From Dolichospermum sp. DET69 (GTDB taxonomy: Bacteria; Cyanobacteriota; Cyanobacteriia; Cyanobacteriales; Nostocaceae), in the NCBI GenBank assembly GCA_017355425.1, contig CP070233.1:1032501-1096500 (forward strand): a DNA stretch of 64,000 bases, read 5' to 3'. Positions within the stretch are counted from its first letter, which is position 1. Each line of letters opens with the position of its first letter. A model generated the notes under the pieces. The model saw nothing but the letters and a program-made list of their open reading frames with translations, had not been told where the DNA came from and ran no database searches. Made by a program: the position numbers and the translations under genes. Below, one piece after another: positions 53,562 through 61,782 of this stretch.

Positions 53562-54257
53562 ATGAAAATAAATACTACTGTACTACTAACCTTAATTTTG
53601 TTAACTCTGATGTTGGGAGCCGGTTCTGCGAGTGGTTTTTTAGGCTTTACCTTAGGAAGTATGGCACTTAAGGGTGTCACTACACCAGATGGTCGTCCTG
53701 CAACTAAATTTAAAAGCAGCAAGGCTAATAACCCCCAGGAGGAAAGTGTAGCTTTTTTAAAAGAAGAAGATATTCTCAAAGTTGTGAAATCACGAATTAA
53801 CGACAAAAACAAAGGTAATAAACCAGACAAATCAGAAGAAGAAGAGATTAAAATTACCAAGCCCCAGCCAAAGGAAAAACCCGTAGTAGAAGAAACTTCT
53901 CAACCAGGATTTCCTGTGACTGCTGAAAGTGAAGGTGTAACTATGTCTGTAAAATCTATTCGCTATTCTGGTGGTGATTTACTACTAAAAGTGAATATGC
54001 AGAATAAAGGTAGTGATTCTGTGCGGTTTCTCTATAGCTTTTTAGATATTACCGACGATAAAGGCCGAACCTTGAGCGCAATTACAGAAGGTTTACCCGC
54101 AGAACTTCCCGCAAAAGGTGCGGAATTTAAAGGTACAATCAGCATTCCTACCGCTTTACTTGATGATGTTAAACAGATATCTCTGTCTTTGACTGATTAT
54201 CCTGCTCAAAAACTCAAGTTACAATTGTCTGATATTCCTGTAGAAAAAGGTAATTAA
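53562..54257 (+). CDS. Secreted or membrane-anchored protein, unknown
   Basis: 231 residues. An N-terminal signal or anchor (TTVLLTLILLTLMLGAGSASGFLGF, about 5-32), a charged low-complexity linker (about 60-115, rich in K, E, P), and a C-terminal beta-sandwich-like domain (about 118-228: GVTMSVKSIRYSGGDLLLKVNMQNKGSD...). The pattern is known in cyanobacteria as conserved hypothetical, function not known. It starts 24 bp after the structured IS-like element, so that element lies in its promoter or leader. The CorC-like gene follows at 54 bp. Confidence 0.72.
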   Translation: MKINTTVLLTLILLTLMLGAGSASGFLGFTLGSMALKGVTTPDGRPATKFKSSKANNPQEESVAFLKEEDILKVVKSRINDKNKGNKPDKSEEEEIKITKPQPKEKPVVEETSQPGFPVTAESEGVTMSVKSIRYSGGDLLLKVNMQNKGSDSVRFLYSFLDITDDKGRTLSAITEGLPAELPAKGAEFKGTISIPTALLDDVKQISLSLTDYPAQKLKLQLSDIPVEKGN

Positions 54258-54311
54258 GATTCGCTTCTGGATTTTCTTCTCCCGGTATCAAATTCTAAAC
54301 TATCTTAGACA

Positions 54312-55658
54312 GTGAGTGCTTTTTCTACCTTAAGTTGGACAGATACGGGACTACGATTGTGTAGCGTGCTAGTGTTGATTGCTATCAATGCTTTTTTTGT
54401 GACGGCGGAGTTTTCAATGGTGACAGTGCGACGAACTCGGATCCAACAGTTAGTGCAAGCTGGGGATATTCGAGCGATCGCTGTGGAAACATTACAACGT
54501 AGTATTGATAGACTACTATCTACAGCCCAACTAGGTATCACCCTTTCTAGTTTGGCACTGGGTTGGATTGGAGAAGGGACAATTGCTGTATTAGTAGAAA
54601 AATGGCTGCATTCCTGGCCTTTACCGTTGAGAATGAATTACTTACTAGCTCATTCTTTATCAGTCCCTATTGCCTTTTTTGCCATTGCTTACTTACAAAT
54701 TGTCTTAGGAGAATTGTGTCCAAAATCGGTAGCAATGTTGTATTCAGAACATCTAGCTAGGCTTTTGGGTCCATCAGTTAAATCAATAGTCCGTTTTTTC
54801 AGTCCTTTTATCTGGGTTCTTAACCAGTCAACCCACTGGCTTTTACGATTGTTTGGAGTTGAATATACAGGTCAAAGTTGGCGGCCGCCAGTGACACCCG
54901 AAGAATTACAATTAATTATCTCTACAGAACGGGAATCTTCAGGTTTAGAAAATGCCGAACGAGAATTATTAAATAATGTTTTTGAGTTTGGGGATATTAC
55001 CGCTGAAGACATCATGATTCCTCGGACTAGTATTATTGGTATTCCCATAACTGCCAGTTTTCATACATTACTTGAGGAAATAGCATCTACTGGCCACTCT
55101 CGGTATCCTATCATTGGCGAATCGTTAGACGATATTCGGGGAATAGTTTATTTTCAAGATTTAGCACCACCTTTAGCTTTAGGAAAAATCACCCCAGAGA
55201 CAGAAATTCAACCGTGGATGCGTCCGCCCCGATTTGTACCAGAACAAACTCTTTTAAGTGAACTTTTGCCAATGATGCAGCAAGAGAAACCCGCTATGGT
55301 GATGGTAGTTAATGAATTTGGGGGAACTGTAGGACTGGTAACTATTCAAGATATTATTGCTGAGATTATTGGTCATGCAGGTGAACTTGACAGCAGCAAT
55401 GATTTACTGATCCAAATGGTAGACCAACAGACGTTTTTAATTCAAGCGCAAATTAATTTAGAAGAAGTTAATCAAGTCTTACATCTCAATTTACCCTTAA
55501 CTAGAGAATATCAAACTTTGGGGGGATTTTTGCTTTATCAATGTCAAAAAATTCCGAATAAGGGTGAAATATTTAATTATGACAATCTTGAATTTACTGT
55601 TATATCGGTTTTTGGTCCACGTCTTCACCAAATTCAAATTAGGGTTTTAGATTCTTAG
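54312..55658 (+). CDS. CorC/HlyC-type transporter (CNNM and CBS domains)
   Basis: 448 residues. N-terminal CNNM (DUF21) membrane domain, about 1-195: ALNAFFVTAEFSMV-like AINAFFVTAEFSMVTVRRTR, and about four membrane spans; then a CBS pair (about 225-345: ITAEDIMIPRTSII, GEKPAMVMVVNEFGGTVGLVTIQDII), then a CorC_HlyC domain (about 360-445). Such proteins are linked to magnesium or cobalt export; the old label hemolysin is misleading. GTG start at 54312, stop at 55658. Lies 54 bp after the previous gene, so likely an operon. Confidence 0.9.
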   Translation: MSAFSTLSWTDTGLRLCSVLVLIAINAFFVTAEFSMVTVRRTRIQQLVQAGDIRAIAVETLQRSIDRLLSTAQLGITLSSLALGWIGEGTIAVLVEKWLHSWPLPLRMNYLLAHSLSVPIAFFAIAYLQIVLGELCPKSVAMLYSEHLARLLGPSVKSIVRFFSPFIWVLNQSTHWLLRLFGVEYTGQSWRPPVTPEELQLIISTERESSGLENAERELLNNVFEFGDITAEDIMIPRTSIIGIPITASFHTLLEEIASTGHSRYPIIGESLDDIRGIVYFQDLAPPLALGKITPETEIQPWMRPPRFVPEQTLLSELLPMMQQEKPAMVMVVNEFGGTVGLVTIQDIIAEIIGHAGELDSSNDLLIQMVDQQTFLIQAQINLEEVNQVLHLNLPLTREYQTLGGFLLYQCQKIPNKGEIFNYDNLEFTVISVFGPRLHQIQIRVLDS

Positions 55659-55775
55659 AGTTAAGTGAAAAATTAATTTTTTTTGTCAGAATCAGGATTT
55701 ACAGGATTTTAAGATTTACAGGATGTTTATTGGGTATACTGTTCAAGTGATAAAAAGTTGTTTAGACAATAATTT

Positions 55776-56726
55776 TCATACATCTTCTAACCACTTTTGC
55801 AAATCGTCTATAGTATCTAAATCGAATATTTCCTCTCCTAAAGATTCAATTATTTCTAAATTTAAACTTCTAATTCTGGTTTCTAATTCCATCCCAATGC
55901 TGCCAAATTTTCTATTAATTTGACGGATAATTAAATTTTTTTCTCTTTCAATTCCTCTTTCAATTCCCCTTTCGATTCCTTGTTCAATTCCTTGTTCAAT
56001 TCCTTGTTCCATCCAAGTAGTAACTATTTGCATAACTTTTTCCTTTTCTTTTGGTATAAATGAACTTACTTCGGCTTCAAATGTCTGTTCTTCTATTTTA
56101 TTCAATCTCAAATATGTGTCAATAAACCCTGATATCAATTGCATTTTTGCTGGGTTTAGTTTTAATGTCACTAATAACCTTAAACATTCTGCTTTTACTT
56201 TTGGCCTATCTGCTGGTTCTATGTTCATTTTTGACATTAACGCAGATGCTACTGGATTTTGACTATTTAAAAAATCTCTCCAGTTGAGACGATTTAGTTG
56301 TACTACTTGATAATTAAATTTTAGCACTTCTAAATCAGGAAAGTTAATTTCATAGTTATTAACTGCTACTTTTTTCGGTACATCATAAGAAAATATAACG
56401 ATAGGATATACTGGTAAGTCAAATTTTTGGTGTAATTTAGCAAAGTAGTTAAATAGCCTTTTATTGAATTTTGATTTTGCACCAGATTCTGCTTCAATAT
56501 GAACTAGAAAGTAAAAAGGTTTACCTAAAAATTTTACTTTAGCTACTAAATCGGCTTCATGTTTATCTCCTGTTGTCACATCGGTAAATAGTTCTTTATC
56601 TAATAATGTAACTGAGTTGGTGTCTAGATATGTCAGAACTTGGGGAAAGAAGAGTTCTATAAATTCTATAAAAAACGTGGATATTAATTCTTTAAATAAG
56701 CGATCATGATCTATACTTTCGGTCAT
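55776..56726 (-). CDS. Rpn family PD-(D/E)XK nuclease, copy 1
   Basis: 316 residues from ATG 56726 (frame open further through repeat DNA). Rpn/YhgA-like fold: IDHDRLFKELISTFFIEFIELFFPQVL, TGDKHEADLVAKVKFLGKPFYFLVHIEAES with the PD-(D/E)XK residues Asp and Glu, then NKRLFNYFAKLHQKFDLPVYPIVIFSYD. A stretch of five GIEQ/GIER tetrapeptides (about 235-255) precedes the helical C-terminus ending LQKWLEDV. Near-identical copies are at 58041 and 59048. Rpn proteins promote RecA-independent recombination or act in defence; the ancestral role is debated. Confidence 0.85.
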   Translation of the reverse strand: MTESIDHDRLFKELISTFFIEFIELFFPQVLTYLDTNSVTLLDKELFTDVTTGDKHEADLVAKVKFLGKPFYFLVHIEAESGAKSKFNKRLFNYFAKLHQKFDLPVYPIVIFSYDVPKKVAVNNYEINFPDLEVLKFNYQVVQLNRLNWRDFLNSQNPVASALMSKMNIEPADRPKVKAECLRLLVTLKLNPAKMQLISGFIDTYLRLNKIEEQTFEAEVSSFIPKEKEKVMQIVTTWMEQGIEQGIEQGIERGIERGIEREKNLIIRQINRKFGSIGMELETRIRSLNLEIIESLGEEIFDLDTIDDLQKWLEDV

Positions 56727-56785
56727 GTTTTTGTCAGAATTAGGATTCACGGGATGTTTATTAGTGACGATATTCTGTATTTTGT

Positions 56786-56817
56786 CTGATAGCGTAGCGT
56801 GGCGCAAGCCATATCAG
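56786..56817. repeat. 32-bp palindromic insert, second copy
   Basis: CTGATAGCGTAGCGTGGCGC...TATCAG; differs by one base from the copy at 38799-38830. Both sit inside AATCCTGA-type repeats, as if inserted into the same target text. Confidence 0.8.
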
Positions 56818-56942
56818 GATTTACAGGATTTTAAGATTTACAGGATGTTTATTGGGTATACTGTTCAAATGATAAAATCTTGAGAATAAAAGTCTATTAA
56901 TCACCTATTTTTAATATATAGGAATCATAACTGATATTTGAA

Positions 56943-57010
56943 AAATTTTAAGTAGTGTAGCAACGCCCACCGGATAAGGATTTTGGTGGGCATTGCCCAC
57001 CCTACGTATA
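56943..57010. repeat. Palindromic dispersed repeat, copy 2 (inverted)
   Basis: GTGGGCATTGCCCAC at 56986-57000 followed by CCTACGTATAT, and ATTTTAAGTAGTGT at the other end: the reverse complement of the copy at 237-284. Lies downstream of the VapBC-like pair. Confidence 0.75.
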
Positions 57011-57037
57011 TTTCATAAATTGCTTTGAAAATAATTT

Positions 57038-57460
57038 TCAGTTTTCAAAAGGATTAAAAACTAAAATGTCTATTCCTTTAAAATCTTTTGTATTACGAGT
57101 AACTAAAGTATAGCTATGATATTTGGTTGTAGCAGCAATCAGAGAATCTAATGGTGGTAACTTTCTGCCTTTTTTCTCTAATTCTCCTAGTAATTCTCCC
57201 CATAATAAAATTACTGATAAGTCTATGGTTAAAATTCTTTCCTCAAATCCCATCAATAATTCATTCTCAAACCATGCTTGAATATTCTTTTTTCGTAAAG
57301 ATTCAGGAAGTTTTTCAATTCCTTTTCTAATTTCTCCCATAGTGATTACACTCAGAAAAAGATTTTCGGGATCTAATCTTTGAAGCCACTCAATTACTTG
57401 TTTATTAGGTTGTTTAGCGATCAATTCAGAGACAATATTTGTATCTAAAATATATTTCAT
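57038..57460 (-). CDS. VapC/FitB-type PIN toxin
   Basis: 140 residues: YILDTNIVSELIAKQPNKQV (Asp5), VITMGEIRKGIEKLP (Glu near 43), LPPLDSLIAATTKYH (Asp near 105) and LVTRNTKDFKGI (acidic position). Complete PIN domain of the FitB/VapC type. Overlaps its antitoxin gene by 4 bp. It sits between Rpn copy 1 and copies 2 and 3. Confidence 0.9.
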   Translation of the reverse strand: MKYILDTNIVSELIAKQPNKQVIEWLQRLDPENLFLSVITMGEIRKGIEKLPESLRKKNIQAWFENELLMGFEERILTIDLSVILLWGELLGELEKKGRKLPPLDSLIAATTKYHSYTLVTRNTKDFKGIDILVFNPFEN

Positions 57461-57678
57461 AACTCTATGTTGCGGTTATCAAAGTCTTTTTGACGTTCTA
57501 AATCTAAATCCGCACCAACCAGAGGAGAATTCTGTAAGCATTCTACTAAGTTTTTTGATTTGGTTTTCCGTGGCTGATTTTCTATTTGTCTGCTTAAATA
57601 AGAGATTAATTCAATCTTTTCCTCTGTGGTTAAATTATCCACTTCTTTTAAGAATATCTCCAAAGTTAAATTGCTCAT
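57457..57678 (-). CDS. VapB-type antitoxin
   Basis: 73 residues: LTLEIFLKEVDNLTTEEKIELISYLSRQIENQ, a short helical N-terminus, then a charged tail ENLVECLQNSPLVGADLDLERQKDFDNRNIEL-like that should wrap the PIN protein. No classical RHH strand is obvious. Identity rests on the 4-bp overlap with the PIN gene. Confidence 0.78.
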   Translation of the reverse strand: MSNLTLEIFLKEVDNLTTEEKIELISYLSRQIENQPRKTKSKNLVECLQNSPLVGADLDLERQKDFDNRNIEL

Positions 57679-58040
57679 TTTAATTTCCCTTTTGTAACAG
57701 CATCAAAATTGATTTCCTCTTTCTCTCTATTATAATATATTTCTATGATTAATACCTTTAAAGGATCAAGAATACGTCTTATTTCTTTTTCATGAGCAGT
57801 CAGTAGGGCTGGATATACAAATCAACTCATAATAATACCAATATTAAATTTCATGATCTTCAATGTCTGATGATCAATTAAAAAATTAATTTTTTTTGTC
57901 AGAAATGGCCATAGCTTGCGTGACGACGTAGGAGTCATACGCCTCCCGTCAGGAATACGAGATTTACAGAATGTGAAGATTGACAGAATGTTTGTTGGGT
58001 ATACTGTTCAAATGATAAAAAGTTATTTAGCCAATAATTT
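57679..58040. other. Intergenic before Rpn copy 2
   Basis: No gene. Holds the 3' flank text of the Rpn unit (GTTGGGTATACTGTTCAAATGATAAAAAG) from 57990 and, near 57906-57945, a palindromic AAATGGCCATAGCTTGCGTGACGACG insert. AT-rich otherwise; the VapBC promoter is expected at 57680-57760. Confidence 0.6.
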
Positions 58041-58967
58041 TCACACATCTTCTAACCACTTTTGCAAATCGTCTATAGTATCTAAATCGAATATTTCCTC
58101 TCCTAAAGATTCAATTATTTCTAAATTTAAACTTCTAATTCTGGTTTCTAATTCCATACCAATGTTGCCAAATTTTCTATTAATTTGACGGAGAATTAAA
58201 TTTTTTTCTCTTTCAATTCCTCTTTCAATTCCTTGTTCAATTCCTTGTTCCATCCAACTAGTCACTATTTGCATAACCTTCTCCTTTTCTTTGGGTATAA
58301 ATGAACTTACTTCGGCTGCAAATGTCTGTTCTTCTATTTTATTCAATCTCAAATATGTGTCAATAAACCCTGATATCAATTGCATTTTTGCTGGGTTGAG
58401 TTTTAATGTCACTAATAACCTTAAACATTCTGCTTTTACTTTTGGTCTATCTGCTGGTTCTATGTTCATTTTTGACATTAACGCAGATGCTACTGGATTT
58501 TGACTATTTAAAAAATCTCTCCAGTTGAGACGATTTAGTTGTACTACTTGATAATTAAATTTTAGCACTTCTAAATCAGGAAAGTTAATTTCATAGTTAT
58601 TAACTGCTACTTTTTTCGGTACATCATAAGAAAATATAACGATAGGATATACTGGTAAGTCAAATTTTTGGTGTAATTTAGCAAAGTAGTTAAATAGCCT
58701 TTTATTGAATTTTGATTTGGCACCAGATTCTGCTTCAATATGAACTAGAAAGTAAAAAGGTTTACCTAAAAATTTTACTTTAGCTACTAAATCGGCTTCA
58801 TGTTTATCTCCTGTTGTCACATCGGTAAATAGTTCTTTATCTAATAATGTAACTGAGTTGGTATCCAGATATTTCAGAACTTGGGGAAAGAAGAGTTCTA
58901 TAAATTCTATGAAAAACGTGGATATTAATTCTTTAAATAAGCGATCATGATCTATGTTTTGAATCAT
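58041..58967 (-). CDS. Rpn family PD-(D/E)XK nuclease, copy 2
   Basis: 308 residues from ATG 58967, almost identical to copy 1 except at the N-terminus (IQNIDHDRLF) and in the GIEQ/GIER stretch, which here has three units instead of five. It lacks nothing in the nuclease core (EADLV, HIEAES). The intergenic unit after it matches copy 1 and copy 3, so the duplicated block includes flanking DNA. 80 bp separate its start from the end of copy 3. Confidence 0.85.
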   Translation of the reverse strand: MIQNIDHDRLFKELISTFFIEFIELFFPQVLKYLDTNSVTLLDKELFTDVTTGDKHEADLVAKVKFLGKPFYFLVHIEAESGAKSKFNKRLFNYFAKLHQKFDLPVYPIVIFSYDVPKKVAVNNYEINFPDLEVLKFNYQVVQLNRLNWRDFLNSQNPVASALMSKMNIEPADRPKVKAECLRLLVTLKLNPAKMQLISGFIDTYLRLNKIEEQTFAAEVSSFIPKEKEKVMQIVTSWMEQGIEQGIERGIEREKNLILRQINRKFGNIGMELETRIRSLNLEIIESLGEEIFDLDTIDDLQKWLEDV

Positions 58968-59047
58968 TTTGTTGTCTACATCAGGATTTACAGGATGTTT
59001 ATTGCATATATTTTTCAAGTGATAAAAAGTTGTTTAGTTAATAATTT

Positions 59048-60034
59048 TTACACATCTTCTAACCACTTTTGCAAATCGTCTATAGTATCTAAATCAAATA
59101 TTTCTTCTCCTAAAGATTCAATTATTTCTAAATTTAAACTTCTAATTCTGGTTTCTAATTCCATCCCAATGTTGCCAAATTTTCTATTAATTTGACGGAG
59201 AATTAATTTTTTTTCTCTTTCAATTCCTCTTTCAATTCCTCTTTCAATTCCTTGTTCAATTCCTCTTTCAATTCCTTGTTCAATTCCTCTTTCAATTCCT
59301 TGTTCAATTCCTTGTTCCATCCAACTAGTCACTATTTGCATAACTTTCTCCTTTTCCTTGGGTATAAATGAACTTACTTCGGCTGCAAATGTCTGTTCTT
59401 CTATTTTATTCAATCTCAAATATGTGTCAATGAACCCTGATATCAATTGCATTTTTGCTGGGTTGAGTTTTAAGGTCACTAATAACCTTAAACATTCTGC
59501 TTTTACTTTTGGCCTATCTGCTGGTTCTATGTTCATTTTTGACATTAATGCAGATGCTACTGGATTTTGACTATTTAAAAAATCTCTCCAGTTGAGACGA
59601 TTTAGTTGTACTACTTGATAATTAAATTTTAGCACTTCTAAATCAGGAAAGTTAATTTCATAGTTATTAACTGCTACTTTTTTGGGTGTATGGTATGAAA
59701 ATATAACGATAGGATATACTGGTAAGTCAAATTTTTGGTGTAATTTAGCAAAGTAGTTAAATAGCCTTTTATTGAATTTTGATTTGGCACCAGATTCTGC
59801 TTCAATATGAACTAAAAAGTAAAAAGATTTACCTAAAAATTTTACTTTAGCTACTAAGTCGGCTTCATGTTTATCTCCTGTTGTCACATCGGTAAATAGT
59901 TCTTTATCTAATAATGTAACTGAGTTGGTATCCAGATATTTCAGAACTTGGGGAAAGAAGAGTTCTATAAATTCTATGAAAAACGTGGATATTAATTCTT
60001 TAAATAAGCGATCATGATCTATACTTTCGGTCAT
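59048..60034 (-). CDS. Rpn family PD-(D/E)XK nuclease, copy 3
   Basis: 328 residues, starting MTESIDHDRLF like copy 1. The repeat stretch has eight GIEQ/GIER units, alternating Q and R, the longest of the three; the rest differs by few residues (SFYFLVHIEAES, SYHTPKKVAV). The repeat is 12 bp long per unit, so length changes keep the frame. It comes directly after the dynamin-type gene on the same strand, 65 bp away. Confidence 0.85.
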   Translation of the reverse strand: MTESIDHDRLFKELISTFFIEFIELFFPQVLKYLDTNSVTLLDKELFTDVTTGDKHEADLVAKVKFLGKSFYFLVHIEAESGAKSKFNKRLFNYFAKLHQKFDLPVYPIVIFSYHTPKKVAVNNYEINFPDLEVLKFNYQVVQLNRLNWRDFLNSQNPVASALMSKMNIEPADRPKVKAECLRLLVTLKLNPAKMQLISGFIDTYLRLNKIEEQTFAAEVSSFIPKEKEKVMQIVTSWMEQGIEQGIERGIEQGIERGIEQGIERGIERGIEREKKLILRQINRKFGNIGMELETRIRSLNLEIIESLGEEIFDLDTIDDLQKWLEDV

Positions 60035-60099
60035 GTTTTTGTCTGAATCAGGATTTAAGGATTTATAGGATGTTTATTGTCAATATTACTTGAAAGTCA

Positions 60100-61761
60100 C
60101 TACTTGAGCAATCTCTTAATCTCCTGCTTTATCTCCTGACGTTTATTTTCAATTTGAGTTAATATCTCATGTTTAGACTGGTCAAAATTTCTCAATTCTT
60201 GCTGATTATTTTCAATATCATTTAATTCCTTATTATAGAAACTTATAGCTTCTTCAATGTTTAATTCATACTCTTTTAGCATTTCTTCAGCTACCTTGGC
60301 AAACTCTTTTCTTACATGGTTTCTAGCATTACGTAGCTGACGTTGATTTTCTTGATCATCGTATTCTTCTTTTGCTGTCATAGCTGCATCAAATAAGACA
60401 CCAGCACCAGCAATAAATGGTCCTAAACCTTTAATGAATTTAGCACCATTAACAGCACCCCAAGGTTTAAATTTAAAACCCAGAAATTTTCCTATATTAT
60501 AAACTAAATCTCTGGATACTTTGGATGATAATTTCCCAAGTTCTTCCAAGATTTTACCACCTTGTTTTTCTAATATTGATTTTCCAAATTTATCAACAAT
60601 ATTTGGATCATTAATCCTCTTACCATCTACTAAATTAATAGTTATTTCCCTATCAATAGTTTTACCTAATGGAGAGTTTTGTAATTATTCTAATTTATAT
60701 TGAAGGGTTGTTAATTCTTCTTCTAAAGCAGCTTGAATTTTTCCTATAGTTTTCTCTGACAAAGTAGTAATTTCTTGTGTGACTTTTTCTATTTCTACTT
60801 TAATTTCTTCCTTCGTATGGTATCCATCAATCATACTAGCTATTTTTTCACCTAGCATGATCACTTCATATTTAAGTTTAGCTAATTCAGAACGATAAGC
60901 GTTTCTCGCTCTAGTTTGAGATGCTTGTATTATGTTTTTTTTGCGTCGTAATATCTCTAATAAATCACGAGTTGTTTTATCACCTGTACTTAAAAAGTTT
61001 AGTGATTTCTCTAGAGTATCAACAGCACGATGTAAAGGAGTAACTAATTTAGCAGAAAGTTCATTTTTTTGAATTAGCTTTTGCAGAGAATCAAGAAAAT
61101 CATTAAAATTAGATTTAGTTTGTAAAGATTGCTGATATTTAATATATTTAGGATCTTTGGATTTGAGGTAGGAATCAGCATCAATAAAACAGGTGTAAAA
61201 TTGTTGAGGATAAAATGATTCTATAACTTGTGTAATTGTTGATAATAAATCTTGGGGACTTCCTGATTCACGACTCATTTTATTAACTACTAACACCATT
61301 TGGCAAACTCTTTGCATTTGGTTAGCTACTGTTTGGAAAAATGCTGCACCTTGGGGATTAAATAGTTCATTGGGAACGACAAACACCAATAAATCACATT
61401 TAGAAATTCTTTCTAGAGTAATATCATCATGTTCTGTATTACCTGCATAAATTCCTGGTGTATCTAATAGTAATACATCTTGCCAAGCATATTCTGTAAC
61501 TTTATCAGTACATATTTCTGCACTAATTCTCACACTTCCATCTCCAGTTAAGGCTTTAATTAAGGTAGATTTACCAGCATTGTACTGTCCAATAAAAGCA
61601 ATAGATAGTTTTTTCTGTTGTTGATATTCTTCCCAGAAGTCTTGAAAATTATCAACTAATTTTTTAACTTCATCTTCTGTCCGAACTTCTAAAATATCTA
61701 TTGTTTCTTGGCAAAGTTGGCTAACTTTTTGGGATTTAGCATTAAATTGAAAACTTGACAT
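60100..61761 (-). pseudogene. Dynamin-like GTPase (LeoA-like), one in-frame stop
   Basis: Two frames, 60685-61761 and the open frame ending at 60100, are in the same phase and separated only by a TAA at 60685-60687. Read through, the protein would be 553 residues, near the size of LeoA-like dynamins. P-loop GQYNAGKST (58-66), DTPG at 100-103, NKMS near 160; helical stalk; and in the C-terminal part KPWGAVNGAKFIKGLGPFIAGAGVLFDAAMTAKEEY, a probable membrane-touching segment. TAA could derive from CAA or GAA by one change. The 358-residue part starts with ATG 61761 and GGAGAA upstream. Either a recent pseudogene, a sequencing error, or programmed readthrough. Confidence 0.8.
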
Positions 61762-61782
61762 TGTTTTATTCTCCTTGGGTAA

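Noticed and set aside
55723-59570. Short plus-strand frames repeated across the Rpn genes
   Set aside because: Antisense shadows duplicated with the genes.
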